Shown in pieces: positions 1-7,030 of a DNA stretch of 7,049 nucleotides. The notes under the pieces are model-generated. The model made no database searches, was not told where the DNA came from, and saw only the letters and a program-made list of their open reading frames with translations. Each line of letters starts with the position of its first letter. The first letter of the stretch is position 1. The position numbers and the translations under genes are program-made. Source of the stretch: Mycobacterium sp. (GTDB taxonomy: Bacteria; Actinomycetota; Actinomycetes; Mycobacteriales; Mycobacteriaceae); the NCBI GenBank assembly GCA_018500005.2, contig JAHBAP020000170.1, positions 1 to 7,049 of the forward strand. Reading direction: 5' to 3'.

Positions 1-1
1 C

Positions 2-529
2 GTGCAGTTGGCTCGGGATATGAGCGTGTTCGACAAGGCCGATCGCGACCGGGTCCGTCAGAGCTTGCTGGACTACGGACGCGCGGCCGAGGACGAATGG
101 CCGATGGCCGCAGAGGGCCGGTCCAGTCCTGCGGCTGATGCCGCCCTTGGCCGGTTGTATGACGCCTATGAGCAGATCCAGGCTCGCACCGATGCGCAGA
201 AGACTTTGCTGGCAACGTCTTTCGGCAATCTCGACAAGGTCAGTCAGGCCCGCACGGAGCGCGTGCTTACCGCCCGCACGGACCAGGGCCCGCCCTGGTC
301 GCTGTGGGCGGTGATCTTCCTGACCAGCGCTCTGGTGCTGGCCTGCGCGATCGTCTACGGGGTCGAGAGTCCCGGGCTGCACTACGCGATGGTCGCCACC
401 GTCGCCACGCTCGTGGCCGCCGAGTTGTTCCTCATCCTGCAACTCGCGCATCCCTACTTTGGCGAGATCGGAACGTCGGCGGAACCGCTGCACGAGGTGG
501 TCCGAGTGGCCTCGACACCCGTGAAATAG
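2..529 (+). CDS. DUF4239 (bestrophin-like) membrane protein, 5'-truncated
   Basis: Seen: an open frame enters from the left edge and ends at TAG 527-529, giving 175 residues. The GTG at 2-4 is only the first start-like codon and the frame is open to the edge, so I treat the gene as truncated. The N-terminal part is soluble and helical, with an Asp-Glu-Trp motif at residues 31-33 and an Arg-rich ARTERVLTAR segment at 83-92. A Pro-Pro-Trp leads into two hydrophobic segments at about 101-120 and 127-149. After these comes HPYFGEIG (150-157) and a short polar tail. Known: this order (EW motif, R-rich helix, PxxW, two membrane helices, then a PFxG-like motif) is typical of DUF4239 proteins, usually about 250 aa with another membrane segment near the N terminus, which here would lie outside the window. 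The molecular function of the family is not established; resemblance to bestrophin channels does not prove channel activity. The gene converges on nuoN with a 6-bp gap and is probably unrelated to complex I. Confidence 0.72.
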   Translation: MQLARDMSVFDKADRDRVRQSLLDYGRAAEDEWPMAAEGRSSPAADAALGRLYDAYEQIQARTDAQKTLLATSFGNLDKVSQARTERVLTARTDQGPPWSLWAVIFLTSALVLACAIVYGVESPGLHYAMVATVATLVAAELFLILQLAHPYFGEIGTSAEPLHEVVRVASTPVK

Positions 530-535
530 CGTTCC

Positions 536-2077
536 CTAGGACGTCAGAAAGGTTGCGGCGGCGTCGGCCAGGTCGAGCAGGGGCTGCGGCAGAGCGCCGA
601 GCAGGAAGGTGATCACTGCGGTCACTCCGATGGCGGCCACGCTAAGCGTGCCCGGCGGTGACACTTCGGGCGCATCCTGGGGCGGGTCGGTGAAGAACAT
701 CAGCACGATCACCCGCACGTAGAAGTATGCGGCCACCGCGCTTGCCACCACTCCGACAACGACCAAGGGAATGGCCCCGCCCTCACCCGCAGCCTTGAAC
801 ACCGCGAACTTCGACACGAATCCACTGGTCAGCGGGATGCCCGCGAATGCGAGCAGGAACAGTGAGAACACCACTCCGGCAACCGGGTAGCGCCGGCCCA
901 GTCCCGCCCAGCTGGCCAGCTCGGTCTGCTCGGTCCCGTCGGCTCGGCGCACGACGCTCACCAACGCGAACGCCCCGACCGTGCTGAACCCATAGGCGGC
1001 CAGATAGAACAGAGTGCCCGACACCCCGGAGGTATTGGCGGCGATGACGCCGGTGAGGATGAAACCGGCGTGGGCCACAGCCGAATACGCCAGCATCCGC
1101 TTGACGTCGCGCTGGGTTACCGCGGCGATGGTGCCGACGGCCATGCTCAGGATCGCCACCGCCCAAAGCGCCGGCCGCCATTGGTCCTTGAGTGCCGGAA
1201 CGGCGACGTACAGCAGGCGCATCAACGCACCGAACGCGGCGATCTTTGTCGCGGCCGCCATGAACGCGGTGATCGGCGTGGGTGCACCCTGATAGACGTC
1301 GGGCACCCAGGAGTGGAATGGCACCGCGCCGACCTTGAACAGCAGTGCGACGCAGACCAGGGCGGTGCCCAGCAGGCACAGGGTCGTGTTTTCCGACCCG
1401 GTGCGCAGCGCCGCCGCGATTCCGGTGACGCTCAAGGTCCCGGCGTAGCCGTACAGCAGAGCCATGCCGTAGAGAAAGAACGCAGACGAGAAAGCGCCCA
1501 GCAGAAAGTATTTCAGCGCCGCCTCCTGGGAGAGCAGGCGTCGGTACCGGGCCAGCCCGCACATCAGGTATAGCGGCAGCGAGAGCACCTCCAGGGCGAT
1601 GAACATGGTCAGCAGGTCGCCGGCGGCGGGGAAGAGCATCATGCCGCCGACGGCGAACATGGTGAGCGGGAAGACCTCGGTCTGGGCGACCGCTGCCTTG
1701 ATGGCCACCCTCTCGGCGGCGCTGTCCGGCACCGCCGAAGCCTGAGGGGTGAAGGCATCCAGACCGCCGCTGCCGCGTTCGGCTATGAGTAGTACGCCCA
1801 GGACGGCCACCAGAAGGATGCTGCCCTGCAGGAACAGCCCCGGCCGATCCACCGCGACGGCGCCGACGGCCGCGGCGTGCCCGGCCGGGCTCAGCCCGCG
1901 GTAGACCCCGACCAGTGCCGCAAACGCGGACAGCAATCCGCCGACCGACAGCGCGACCTGGACCGGATAGCGGCCGCGGCGGGGCAGGAACGCCTCGATA
2001 AGAACCCCGGCGACCGCGACGCCGAACACGATGAGGACCGGGGACAGCATCCCGTATTCGACACTGGGCGCGGTCAT
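536..2077 (-). CDS. nuoN: NADH-quinone oxidoreductase subunit N (complex I antiporter-like subunit)
   Basis: NuoN is an integral proton-pumping subunit of complex I, the antiporter-like unit nearest the quinone-binding core. Seen: 513 aa, about 14 hydrophobic segments, ending at TAG. Channel residues are visible: Glu163 in ALEVLSLPLYLM, Lys189 in LKYFLLGAFSSAF, Lys248 in LFKVGAVPFHSW followed by PDVYQGAPTPIT, Lys278 in AATKIAAFGAL, and Lys423 in GFVSKFAVF. By recall these match E. coli NuoN E133, K158, K217, K247 and K395. A polar insert at about 100-133, rich in Ala, Ser and charged residues, sits between early membrane helices; M. tuberculosis NuoN has a longer version. The start ATG at 2077 overlaps the nuoM stop in ATGA, implying coupling. 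Upstream there is only a G-run (CTGGGGGCC), so independent initiation looks weak. It is the last nuo gene here and is followed by a convergent gene. Family identity is certain; start near-certain. Confidence 0.97.
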   Translation of the reverse strand: MTAPSVEYGMLSPVLIVFGVAVAGVLIEAFLPRRGRYPVQVALSVGGLLSAFAALVGVYRGLSPAGHAAAVGAVAVDRPGLFLQGSILLVAVLGVLLIAERGSGGLDAFTPQASAVPDSAAERVAIKAAVAQTEVFPLTMFAVGGMMLFPAAGDLLTMFIALEVLSLPLYLMCGLARYRRLLSQEAALKYFLLGAFSSAFFLYGMALLYGYAGTLSVTGIAAALRTGSENTTLCLLGTALVCVALLFKVGAVPFHSWVPDVYQGAPTPITAFMAAATKIAAFGALMRLLYVAVPALKDQWRPALWAVAILSMAVGTIAAVTQRDVKRMLAYSAVAHAGFILTGVIAANTSGVSGTLFYLAAYGFSTVGAFALVSVVRRADGTEQTELASWAGLGRRYPVAGVVFSLFLLAFAGIPLTSGFVSKFAVFKAAGEGGAIPLVVVGVVASAVAAYFYVRVIVLMFFTDPPQDAPEVSPPGTLSVAAIGVTAVITFLLGALPQPLLDLADAAATFLTS

Positions 2078-3624
2078 TTCGCGGCCCCCAGGGTAGGTGC
2101 GGGATCTGGTTGATGGATGCCGGTCAGAGTGTGGGCGACCGCGGGGTTGATGATGTCGAGGGCCGGTTTCGGGTAGATGCCGAGCACCAGCAGCAGCGCG
2201 ATCAGCGGTGTCACCACGATCAATTCACGGGGCCGCAGATCGGCGACGTTCTCGTTACCGTCGGTCACCGGGCCGGTCATCATCCGCTGATACATCCACA
2301 GCACGTAGACCGCGGAGAGCACCAGGGCCAGCGCCGCCACCACCGCGAACAACGGGTAGCGGGTGAACGTGCCTATCAGGACCAGGAATTCGCTGATGAA
2401 AGGTGCCAGGCCGGGCAGCGACAGGGTGGCAAGTCCGGCGATCAGGAAGGTGCCGGCCAATACCGGGGCGACCTTCTGCACACCGCCGTAGGCTGCGATC
2501 GCACGGGTTCCCCGGCGGCTGACCAGGAAGCCGGCGATGAGGAACAATGCGGCCGTGGAGATTCCGTGGTTGACCATGTAGAGGGTTGACCCCGACTGGC
2601 CCTGGCTGGTCATCACGAAGATGCCGAGAATGATGAAGCCGAAGTGGCTGATCGAGGTGTAGGCGATCAGCCGCATCACATCGGTCTGGCCGATGGCCAG
2701 GATCGCTCCGTAGATGATGCCGATGACGGCGCACGCGATGACGACCGGGCGGAACGCGACCGCGGAATCGGGGAACAATGGCAGGCAATAGCGCAGCATG
2801 CCGAAGGTGCCGACCTTGTCCATCACCGCCATCATCAGCACCGCCGAAGCCGGGGTGGCCTGTACCGCGGCATCGGGCAGCCATCGGTGCAGCGGCCACA
2901 GCGGCGCCTTGACCGCGAAGGCGAACAGGAAGCCTCCGAAGATCAGATGCGCGACGACGGGGGCGATGACGAATTGTCCACTGGCGACGGCCTCGCCGAT
3001 GGCGCGGACGTCGAAGGTGCCACCGGCGAAGGCCTTGTCGTTGGCGGTCGCCACGTACAGGCCGACCAGTGCGGCCAGCATGATCAGTCCGCCGAAGAGG
3101 TTGTACAGCAGGAACTTCACTGCCGCAGGCACCCTGTTGGCCCCGCCGAACCCGCCGATGAGGAAGTACATCGGGATCAGCATGGCCTCGAAGAACACAT
3201 AGAACAGCAGGATGTCCAGGGACACCAGCGAGATCAGCACCATGCCCTCGACGGCCAGCATCAAGGCGATGTAGCCGTGTGTGCTGCGCTGACGCAGCCC
3301 GGGCCGGTCGTCGGCGTCATGCCAGCCGGCGATCAGCAGCAGTGGCATCAGCACGGCGGTCAGCACCACCAGGGCCAGCGCGATCCCGTCGACACCGAGG
3401 ATGTAGCCGGTGCCGAAAGACCTTATCCAGGTGTGGTCTTCGACGAACTGATAGCGGGGCCCGGCCGGGGCGAATCGCACCGCCAGCACCCCCGCGACGG
3501 CGAGCACGCCCAGCGAGACCGCCAGCCCGAGATACTTGGCAGCCTGCCGCATCGAGGCCGGCAGCAGGATGACGGCCACCGCGCCGGTCATCGGCAGCGC
3601 CCACAACACGCTCAGCCACGGCAT
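2074..3624 (-). CDS. nuoM: NADH-quinone oxidoreductase subunit M (complex I antiporter-like subunit)
   Basis: NuoM is the middle antiporter-like proton-pumping subunit of the complex I membrane arm, between NuoN and NuoL. Seen: 516 aa from the chosen ATG, with about 14 membrane segments. Channel residues are Glu146 in FFEAMLIPMYFLIG, Lys239 in AVKAPLWPLHRWLPDA, Lys270 in VMDKVGTFGMLRY, His353 in VNHGISTAALF, and Glu412 in GLAPFISEFL. By recall they correspond to E. coli NuoM E144, K234, K265, H348 and E407; the acidic residue at the last position, where NuoL and NuoN carry Lys, is typical of NuoM. Start choice: an in-frame GTG at 3639 would add five residues, but it overlaps the Shine-Dalgarno sequence. 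ATG 3624 lies 8 nt after GGAGG and gives MPWLSVLW, aligned with M. tuberculosis VPWLSVLW. It begins 5 nt after the nuoL stop and overlaps nuoN by 4 nt. Residues 102-117 look shorter than the M. tuberculosis loop. Confidence 0.97.
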   Translation of the reverse strand: MPWLSVLWALPMTGAVAVILLPASMRQAAKYLGLAVSLGVLAVAGVLAVRFAPAGPRYQFVEDHTWIRSFGTGYILGVDGIALALVVLTAVLMPLLLIAGWHDADDRPGLRQRSTHGYIALMLAVEGMVLISLVSLDILLFYVFFEAMLIPMYFLIGGFGGANRVPAAVKFLLYNLFGGLIMLAALVGLYVATANDKAFAGGTFDVRAIGEAVASGQFVIAPVVAHLIFGGFLFAFAVKAPLWPLHRWLPDAAVQATPASAVLMMAVMDKVGTFGMLRYCLPLFPDSAVAFRPVVIACAVIGIIYGAILAIGQTDVMRLIAYTSISHFGFIILGIFVMTSQGQSGSTLYMVNHGISTAALFLIAGFLVSRRGTRAIAAYGGVQKVAPVLAGTFLIAGLATLSLPGLAPFISEFLVLIGTFTRYPLFAVVAALALVLSAVYVLWMYQRMMTGPVTDGNENVADLRPRELIVVTPLIALLLVLGIYPKPALDIINPAVAHTLTGIHQPDPAPTLGAAK

Positions 3625-3627
3625 CGC

Positions 3628-3637
3628 GATCACCTCC
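3628..3637 (-). promoter_or_regulatory. Extended Shine-Dalgarno of nuoM
   Basis: Read on the minus strand this is GGAGGTGATC, a ten-base perfect match to the anti-Shine-Dalgarno end of bacterial 16S rRNA (GATCACCTCC). GGAGG ends 8 nt before ATG 3624. The nuoL stop codon TGA (3632-3630) lies inside the site, so ribosomes ending nuoL stop on the nuoM binding site. It decides the nuoM start, because the upstream in-frame GTG at 3639 would overlap it. Confidence 0.85.
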
Positions 3638-5516
3638 ACATCGCCGCGACAAGGACGGCACCGGCGAATAGGCCGGCGCCGGCGAGCATGGTCAGCGCAT
3701 AGGTTCGAGCGAAACCGGTCTGCAGTCCGCGCAGTCCGTCGGAGAACCGCCGGACGCCCCCGGCCATTCCGTTCACGCCACCTTCCAGAACGACGTCGTC
3801 GACCGCGACCAGTGCCCTGGTCACCTGCTGGCCGCCCCGCATGAACACCGCCTCGTTGACCGCGTCGCCGTAGAGGTCATGGCGGGCCGCCACGGTGAGT
3901 ATTGAGACATCCTGTGGTGCTACTTGAGGCACCGCGCGTCCCGCGTATTGACGCAAAGCCACCAAAACACCGACCGCCACCGCGGCCAGTGCCAGCACCG
4001 TGGTCACCCAGGGCGGGACGCCGTGCTGGGGTTCGTGCGCTCCGACAACGGGTTCCAGCCAGTTACGCAACGTGTTTCCGAGTGCCAGCAGCGCACCGGC
4101 GCCGAGGGAACCGGCCGCCAGCACGATCATCGGCCATGTCATGACCGCTGGGGACTCGTGCGGGTGGCTGTCATCGGCCCACCGCCGTTCTCCGAAGAAG
4201 GTCAGCAGCATCACCCGGGTCATGTAGAACGCGGTGATCGCCGCGCCCAGCAGGGTGGCCCCGCCCAGCAACATGCCCTTGAGGCCCCCTGCGTTGACGG
4301 CGGTTTCGATAATGGCGTCCTTGGAGAAGAACCCGGCGAACGGCGGGACTCCGATGATGGCCAGATAGCCCAGGCCGAAGGTGGCGTAGGTGATCGGCAT
4401 CAACGTGCGCAGGCCGCCGTAGCGGCGCATGTCGGTCTCGTCGTCCATGGCGTGCATCACCGATCCGGCGCCGAGGAACAGGCCGGCTTTGAAGAATCCG
4501 TGGGTGAGCAGGTGCAGGATGGCCACGGCGTATCCGGCCGGGCCGAGACCTGCGGCCAGCACCATGTAGCCGATCTGGCTCATGGTGGAGGCGGCCAGTG
4601 CCTTCTTGATGTCGTCCTTGGCACAGCCGATGATCGCCCCGAACAGCAGGGTGACCGCGCCGACGATGACGACGGCGGTCTGTGCGGCCGGGGCCAGGTT
4701 GAACACCGGACCGGAGCGGACGATCAGGTAGACACCCGCGGTCACCATGGTCGCGGCGTGGATGAGCGCGGAGACCGGGGTGGGGCCCTCCATGGCGTCG
4801 CCGAGCCAGGACTGCAATGGCACCTGGGCGCTCTTGCCGCAGGCGCCCAGCAGTAAAAGCAGGCCAATGGCGTTGAGGGTGCCGTGGCTCATCTGCGGTG
4901 CGGCGTCGAACACGGTGCTGAAGCCGACTGATCCGACGGTGGCGAACAGCACCATCAGCGCGGTGGCCAGTCCCATATCGCCGACCCGGTTGACGATGAA
5001 CGCCTTCTTGGCGGCGGCGGCTGCGCTGGGTTTGTAGGACCAGAACCCGATCAGCAGGTAGGACGCCAGGCCCACGCCTTCCCAGCCGGTGTAGAGACCG
5101 AGGTAGTTGTCGGCGAGCACCAGCAGCAGCATGGCCGCGACGAACAGGTTGAGATAGGCGAAAAACCTTCTGCGGTCGGGGTCCTGGGCCATGTAGCCGA
5201 TCGAATACAGGTGGATCAGAGCGCCGACACCGGTGATCAGCAGTACGAAGCACACCGACAGCGCGTCCAGTTGCAGACCGAAATCCACCTTCAGCGCCCC
5301 GACCGGAACCCAGGAGAACAGTGTCTTGTGCACCATCCGGTCCTCACCGGGCAGTCCGAGCAGGTGGCTGAAAAGCACCGCCCCGCAGAGGAAAGAGCCG
5401 ATCACCGTCGCGCAGCCCAGCAGGTGTCCCCACGCGTCGGTGGCTCGGCCGCCGAGCAACAGTATCGCCGCCCCGGCCAGTGGCAGCGCAATGGTCAACC
5501 ACAGCAATGTCGTCAC
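3630..5516 (-). CDS. nuoL: NADH-quinone oxidoreductase subunit L (distal antiporter-like subunit)
   Basis: NuoL is the most distal proton-pumping subunit of complex I; its long lateral helix runs back along the membrane arm. Seen: 628 aa, close to the recalled 633 aa of M. tuberculosis and 613 aa of E. coli. Key residues are Glu146 in [16 protein letters not shown], Asp180 in NRVGDMG, Lys228 in [21 protein letters not shown] (one stretch, residues 227-247), His253 in [14 protein letters not shown], His339 and Lys343 in [12 protein letters not shown], and Lys399-Asp400 in GFFSKDAI. These match E. coli E144, D178, K229, H254, H338, K342, K399 and D400. Residues about 540-600 form the amphipathic lateral-helix region ([12 protein letters not shown] onward), and a final membrane anchor covers about 603-626. 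This C-terminal part separates NuoL from Mrp or NuoM proteins. The start is GTG at 5516, 2 nt after the nuoK stop, with GAGG 8 nt upstream. The predicted N terminus is a few residues shorter than that of M. tuberculosis. Confidence 0.97.
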   Translation of the reverse strand: MTTLLWLTIALPLAGAAILLLGGRATDAWGHLLGCATVIGSFLCGAVLFSHLLGLPGEDRMVHKTLFSWVPVGALKVDFGLQLDALSVCFVLLITGVGALIHLYSIGYMAQDPDRRRFFAYLNLFVAAMLLLVLADNYLGLYTGWEGVGLASYLLIGFWSYKPSAAAAAKKAFIVNRVGDMGLATALMVLFATVGSVGFSTVFDAAPQMSHGTLNAIGLLLLLGACGKSAQVPLQSWLGDAMEGPTPVSALIHAATMVTAGVYLIVRSGPVFNLAPAAQTAVVIVGAVTLLFGAIIGCAKDDIKKALAASTMSQIGYMVLAAGLGPAGYAVAILHLLTHGFFKAGLFLGAGSVMHAMDDETDMRRYGGLRTLMPITYATFGLGYLAIIGVPPFAGFFSKDAIIETAVNAGGLKGMLLGGATLLGAAITAFYMTRVMLLTFFGERRWADDSHPHESPAVMTWPMIVLAAGSLGAGALLALGNTLRNWLEPVVGAHEPQHGVPPWVTTVLALAAVAVGVLVALRQYAGRAVPQVAPQDVSILTVAARHDLYGDAVNEAVFMRGGQQVTRALVAVDDVVLEGGVNGMAGGVRRFSDGLRGLQTGFARTYALTMLAGAGLFAGAVLVAAMWR

Positions 5517-5518
5517 AG

Positions 5519-5818
5519 TCAGTGCCTCAGCAAGTGGGACTCGTCAACGTCGGCGTTACGACGGGTGCGGAAGATGGCGACGATAATGGCCAGGCCGACC
5601 ACCACTTCGCAGGCGGCGACGACCATGGTGAAGAAGGCCACCGACTGACCTTCCAGTTCGCCGTGCATCCGCGCGAAGGTGACGAAAGCCAGATTGCCGG
5701 CGTTGAGCATCAACTCCACGCACATGAACATCACGATGGCGTTGCGGCGAAGCAGCACCCCGGCGGCGCCGATGGAGAACAGCAGTGCCGACAGGTACAG
5801 GTAGTGGTTGGGAGTCAC
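5519..5818 (-). CDS. nuoK: NADH-quinone oxidoreductase subunit K
   Basis: NuoK is a small three-helix subunit of the complex I membrane arm that forms part of the charged axis between the quinone cavity and NuoN. Seen: 99 aa, the same length as recalled for M. tuberculosis NuoK. Three hydrophobic segments lie at about 5-22, 28-48 and 60-82. Two buried glutamates are present, Glu35 in [13 protein letters not shown] and Glu71 in [13 protein letters not shown], matching E. coli Glu36 and Glu72, both needed for coupled activity in that organism. [18 protein letters not shown] is the usual family signature. It starts with GTG at 5818, which overlaps the nuoJ stop (GTGA, 4 nt). No good Shine-Dalgarno sequence precedes it (only GGAC and GGTG traces), so translation probably depends on ribosomes finishing nuoJ. 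The stop is 2 nt before the nuoL GTG. Confidence 0.97.
   Translation of the reverse strand: MTPNHYLYLSALLFSIGAAGVLLRRNAIVMFMCVELMLNAGNLAFVTFARMHGELEGQSVAFFTMVVAACEVVVGLAIIVAIFRTRRNADVDESHLLRH
5525..5528 (-). promoter_or_regulatory. Shine-Dalgarno of nuoL
   Basis: Minus-strand GAGG lies in the final codons of nuoK, 8 nt before the GTG start at 5516. It is a moderate site, and it supports the GTG start together with the conserved N-terminal [10 protein letters not shown] sequence. Confidence 0.6.
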
Positions 5819-6516
5819 TGCACCGAGTCCATTTTCACGGGCCGGATGATGGCGCTCACTGAGGATTCGGCATCGGATCCGTCGGGTAGCCGGGCCGGGG
5901 CGTCCACGGCGTTGCGCCGGGCGTACACCCCGGGATTGGGCATCGGAGTCGGACGGCCACCCCCGCGGAATCGTTCGATAGCCATCTCCCGCTGGGTTTT
6001 ACGCGGTTCCAGACGCTCGCGGTGGGCCAGCACCATCGCGCCGAGTGCGGCGGTGATCAGCAGCGCGCTGGTGATCTCGAAGGCCCACAGGTTGCGGGTG
6101 AAGATCAGGTCGGCCAGGCCCTCGACGTTGCCGCCCCCGTTGGCCTCGGCCAGTCCGGTGAATCCGGTGGTCGTGGCGCTGCCGATACCGGCGATCAGCA
6201 GCACCCCGAAGCCCAATCCGGCCAGGACCGCGGCAACCCGTTGTCCCCGAATGGTTTCCACCAGTGATTGCGCGGAATCCACGCCGATCAGCATCAGCAC
6301 GAATAGGAACAGCATCATCACCGCGCCGGTGTAGACCACCACCTGCACCACGCCCAGGAACAGCGCGTCCTGCACGACGTAGAGGACGGCCAGCGCGATC
6401 ATCGTCGCGGCCAGGCACAGCGCGGAGTAGACCGCCTTCGGTGCGGCGACGACCCCGATTGCACCGATCACCGCGACGGCGCCGAGTACCCAGAAGGCGA
6501 TGGCTTCGGCGTTCAT
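5815..6516 (-). CDS. nuoJ: NADH-quinone oxidoreductase subunit J
   Basis: NuoJ is a five-helix membrane subunit of complex I; a bulge in its third helix is thought to change state during coupling between quinone reduction and proton pumping. Seen: 233 aa, with hydrophobic segments at about 5-24, 29-48, 53-77, 93-113 and 145-164. The signature [19 protein letters not shown] (54-72), with Tyr62, is the conserved third helix, and Glu147 sits at the head of the last helix ([18 protein letters not shown]). After residue 167 comes a polar tail rich in Arg and Pro ([20 protein letters not shown], then [17 protein letters not shown]), which is also present in M. tuberculosis NuoJ. The whole protein is about 30 residues shorter than the recalled 262 aa, mostly at the two ends. 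Start: ATG 6516 has a strong AAGGAGG 7 nt upstream and overlaps the nuoI stop (ATGA). The frame stays open upstream through nuoI to the adapter, but that extension is the nuoI gene in another frame and is not coding. Confidence 0.96.
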   Translation of the reverse strand: MNAEAIAFWVLGAVAVIGAIGVVAAPKAVYSALCLAATMIALAVLYVVQDALFLGVVQVVVYTGAVMMLFLFVLMLIGVDSAQSLVETIRGQRVAAVLAGLGFGVLLIAGIGSATTTGFTGLAEANGGGNVEGLADLIFTRNLWAFEITSALLITAALGAMVLAHRERLEPRKTQREMAIERFRGGGRPTPMPNPGVYARRNAVDAPARLPDGSDAESSVSAIIRPVKMDSVQ

Positions 6517-7030
6517 TGGGTGGCCTCCTTCGTGCCGGTGACCTTCCCCAGGTAATAGTCGTCGTCGGTCGTTCCCGGCGCCATCGGGTGCGGGGGTGCT
6601 GCCATGCCCGGCTGAAGCGGCGCCAGCAGTTTGTCCTTGCCGTAGATCAGATCGCGGCGGTTGTCGTCGGCCATCTCGTAATCGCCGGTCATGGTCAACG
6701 CCCGGGTCGGGCAGGCCTCGATGCACAGGCCGCATCCGATGCAGCGCAGGTAGTTGATCTGGTAGACCCGGCCGTATCGCTCGCCGGGGGAGTACCGCTC
6801 GGCGTCGGTGTTGTCCGCGCCCTCGACGTAGATGGCGTCGGCCGGACATGCCCACGCGCACAGTTCGCAGCCGATGCACTTCTCCAGGCCGTCGGGGTAG
6901 CGGTTGAGTTGGTGGCGGCCGTGATAGCGCGGCGCGGTGGGCCCAGGCTGCTCCGGGTACTGCTCGGTGATCGGTCGTTTGAACATGGTGGCGAAGGTGA
7001 CGCCGAATCCGGCGAGGGCGTCGATGAACT
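6513..7030 (-). CDS. nuoI: NADH-quinone oxidoreductase subunit I (2x[4Fe-4S] ferredoxin subunit), 5'-truncated
   Basis: NuoI is the peripheral-arm subunit that holds clusters N6a and N6b and relays electrons towards N2 and quinone. Seen: two CxxCxxCxxxCP motifs, [12 protein letters not shown] (codons within 6843-6878) and [12 protein letters not shown] (within 6708-6743); all eight ligand cysteines are present. Numbered from the Met at 6986 they are 37, 40, 43, 47 and 82, 85, 88, 92. The C-terminal tail ([15 protein letters not shown], then DDDYYLGKV) is of the mycobacterial type. Truncation: the Met at 6986 is the first start codon, but coding sequence clearly continues upstream as [14 protein letters not shown], which parallels LLDAVAGFGVTLGS before the equivalent Met in M. 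tuberculosis NuoI. It is then cut at 7030 by adapter sequence, where the frame meets a TAA inside the adapter. By recall the missing N terminus is about 30 residues. The gene overlaps nuoJ by 4 nt. Confidence 0.96.
6524..6530 (-). promoter_or_regulatory. Shine-Dalgarno of nuoJ
   Basis: Minus-strand AAGGAGG lies within the last codons of nuoI, with 7 nt between GGAGG and ATG 6516. It fixes the nuoJ start and excludes the longer open frame that runs through nuoI. Confidence 0.85.

Noticed and set aside
535..545. Adjacent palindromes CCTAGG and GACGTC at the convergent junction
   Set aside because: They are two six-base palindromes with no spacer loop or T-run, too short for a terminator or an operator and expected by chance.
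3625..3639. GTG at 3639 as the nuoM start (five extra residues)
   Set aside because: It would overlap the Shine-Dalgarno sequence that serves ATG 3624, and the extra residues have no counterpart that I recall in related NuoM.
2644..3702. Long plus-strand open frame (352 codons) antisense to nuoM
   Set aside because: Its translation is low-complexity, rich in His, Gln, Asp, Gly and Arg, with no recognisable domain. It mirrors nuoM codons in a high-G+C genome, where stop codons are rare on the opposite strand.
3924..4856. Plus-strand open frame (310 codons) antisense to nuoL, and similar frames at 2110-2589, 5211-5648 and 5480-6334
   Set aside because: They have the same His/Gln/Asp/Gly-rich shadow composition, and lie wholly opposite or across conserved nuo genes with no plausible start context.
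4171..5253. Minus-strand open frame of 360 codons within nuoL in another frame
   Set aside because: It is an Arg/His/Pro-rich frame-shifted reading of nuoL; the nuoL frame holds all conserved residues over the same stretch.
536..5516. Mrp antiporter or hydrogenase-4/formate hydrogenlyase membrane modules as alternatives for the three antiporter-like genes
   Set aside because: The gene order I-J-K-L-M-N, the NuoJ and NuoK subunits, the two-cluster NuoI and the NuoL lateral-helix C terminus together identify complex I.
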